The translations under genes were made by a program, and so were the position numbers. Below are positions 62,552 through 64,000 of a DNA stretch of 64,000 bases, piece after piece. The DNA is taken from assembly GCA_965243715.1 (NCBI GenBank), contig CBDEVU010000017.1, forward strand, positions 992,001 through 1,056,000, in the 5' to 3' direction. Below the pieces are notes generated by a model. That model did not search any database, was not told where the DNA came from, and was given only the letters and a program-made list of their open reading frames with translations. Position 1 is the first letter of the stretch, and each line of letters starts with the position of its first letter. This stretch comes from UBA11606 sp965243715. GTDB taxonomy: Bacteria; Actinomycetota; Acidimicrobiia; Acidimicrobiales; Aldehydirespiratoraceae.

Positions 62552-63322
62552 CTACTGCCCGGACAGGCTGCGGTTCTTGAACTTGGCCCTCACGAAGTCG
62601 CGGTTCATCATGGCGATGAAATCGAGAGGGATTTCCTTTGGGCACGCGTCATGGCATTCGCCGTGGTTGGTGCAGGAACCGAAGAAGTCTTCCATGGTCT
62701 CGACCATGGTCTCGGTGCGCTTCCACCGTTCGGGCTGGCCTTGCGGTAAGACGTTAAGGTGGGCCAGTTTAGCCGCGGTGAAGAGCTGTGCGGCCGAGTT
62801 CGGGCAGGCCGCAACGCAGGCACCGCAACCAATGCAGGCCGCCGCGTCCATGGCGGTGTCGGCGGCCTCCTTCGGGACCGCGATTGCGTTGGCGTCTTGG
62901 GCGGTGCCGGTGGGAGCCGATATATAGCCACCGGCTTCGATGATGCGGTCGAATGCTCGGCGGTCGACCATGAGGTCTTTCAGGACAGGGAAGGAGGTGG
63001 CCATCCACGGCTCTATTACGATCTCGTCGCCGTTATTGAACTTGCGCATGTGTAGTTGGCAGGTTGCGGTGGCCTTTTCTGGTCCGTGGGCCTGACCGTT
63101 GATCATGACCCCGCAGGTGCCGCAGATCCCTTCGCGACAGTCGTGGGCAAAGGTGATCGGCTCGATGTCGTCGGCGATGAGGCGTTCGTTGACTACGTCG
63201 AGCATCTCAAGGAAGGAGGCGTCTTCTGGGATGTCGTTGGCGTCGACTTCGAGGAAGGACCCCGGGGTGTGGGGGCCATTTTGGCGCCAGATTTTTAGCT
63301 TCAGGTTCAGAAGTTTGCTCAT
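62552..63322 (-). CDS. sdhB: Succinate dehydrogenase/fumarate reductase iron-sulfur subunit
   Basis: Transfers electrons from SdhA to the quinone site. 256 residues from ATG 63322 (MSKLLNLKLK); the frame continues upstream inside sdhA without homology. [2Fe-2S] site CREGICGTCG plus a later Cys; [4Fe-4S] and [3Fe-4S] motifs CIGCGACVAACP and CTNHGECHDACP. Ten nt after sdhA. No membrane-anchor gene follows it downstream in this window. Confidence 0.94.
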   Translation of the reverse strand: MSKLLNLKLKIWRQNGPHTPGSFLEVDANDIPEDASFLEMLDVVNERLIADDIEPITFAHDCREGICGTCGVMINGQAHGPEKATATCQLHMRKFNNGDEIVIEPWMATSFPVLKDLMVDRRAFDRIIEAGGYISAPTGTAQDANAIAVPKEAADTAMDAAACIGCGACVAACPNSAAQLFTAAKLAHLNVLPQGQPERWKRTETMVETMEDFFGSCTNHGECHDACPKEIPLDFIAMMNRDFVRAKFKNRSLSGQ

Positions 63323-63332
63323 CTCAACTCCT

Positions 63333-64000
<668 letters not shown>

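Overview
The window is a GC-rich, gene-dense stretch of a bacterial chromosome, almost certainly from an actinobacterium (Actinomycetota) and probably a member of, or close to, the class Acidimicrobiia. Pointers are the many GTG starts, the gene order rpoC-rpsL-rpsG-fusA-tuf-rpsJ, the cluster glmM-glmS-acpS-alr-tsaE-tsaB-rimI-tsaD-groES-groEL, a CIRCE element before groES, a decayed DUF222/HNH gene, and cysteine-containing SLH repeat proteins. The class-level assignment is an inference.

Region 1 (1-28683) is the transcription/translation core. It runs rpoC (5' end outside), rpsL, rpsG, fusA, tuf, rpsJ, then a non-ribosomal interruption (fabH, a secreted metzincin-like protease with SLH repeats, and a convergent AI-2E family transporter), then rplC to rplO, secY, adk, infA, rpmJ, rpsM, rpsK, rpsD, rpoA, rplQ, truA, rplM and rpsI. 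Most genes abut or overlap by 1-8 nt. The visible RpoC has replaced all four ligands of the normally conserved second zinc site. infA most probably starts at CTG. A perfect 12-bp hairpin sits just before fusA, and the rplC leader carries a promoter and two dyads.

Region 2 (28726-39746) couples cell-wall precursor synthesis (glmM, a 1145-residue GlmS, alr), acyl-carrier activation (acpS), t6A tRNA modification (tsaE, tsaB, tsaD with rimI) and the HrcA-type-controlled groES-groEL operon. The GlmS is almost twice the usual length: its glutaminase domain holds large insertions and it carries about 200 extra C-terminal residues, yet the catalytic residues I can align are kept.

Region 3 (39832-48500) holds a membrane-anchored unknown, a secreted beta-propeller/cadherin/SLH protein, a 49-residue protein coupled to a NUDIX hydrolase, a small unknown, guaA, and a Na/phosphate cotransporter plus PhoU-domain pair disrupted by two single-base frameshifts that create an apparent 607-residue fusion.

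Region 4 (48560-64000) carries a UvrD/PcrA helicase, a cytochrome P450, an anchored unknown, and a loose cluster of TCA-cycle genes (sucC-sucD, icd, mdh, sdhB-sdhA), with purH, plsC, a cell-wall amidase, an SCP2-like protein and a DUF368 (polyprenyl-phosphate translocase family) protein between them. A DUF222/HNH endonuclease gene between sucD and the amidase is decayed but still has a near-perfect leaderless promoter. No tRNA, rRNA, CRISPR array or complete insertion sequence was recognised.
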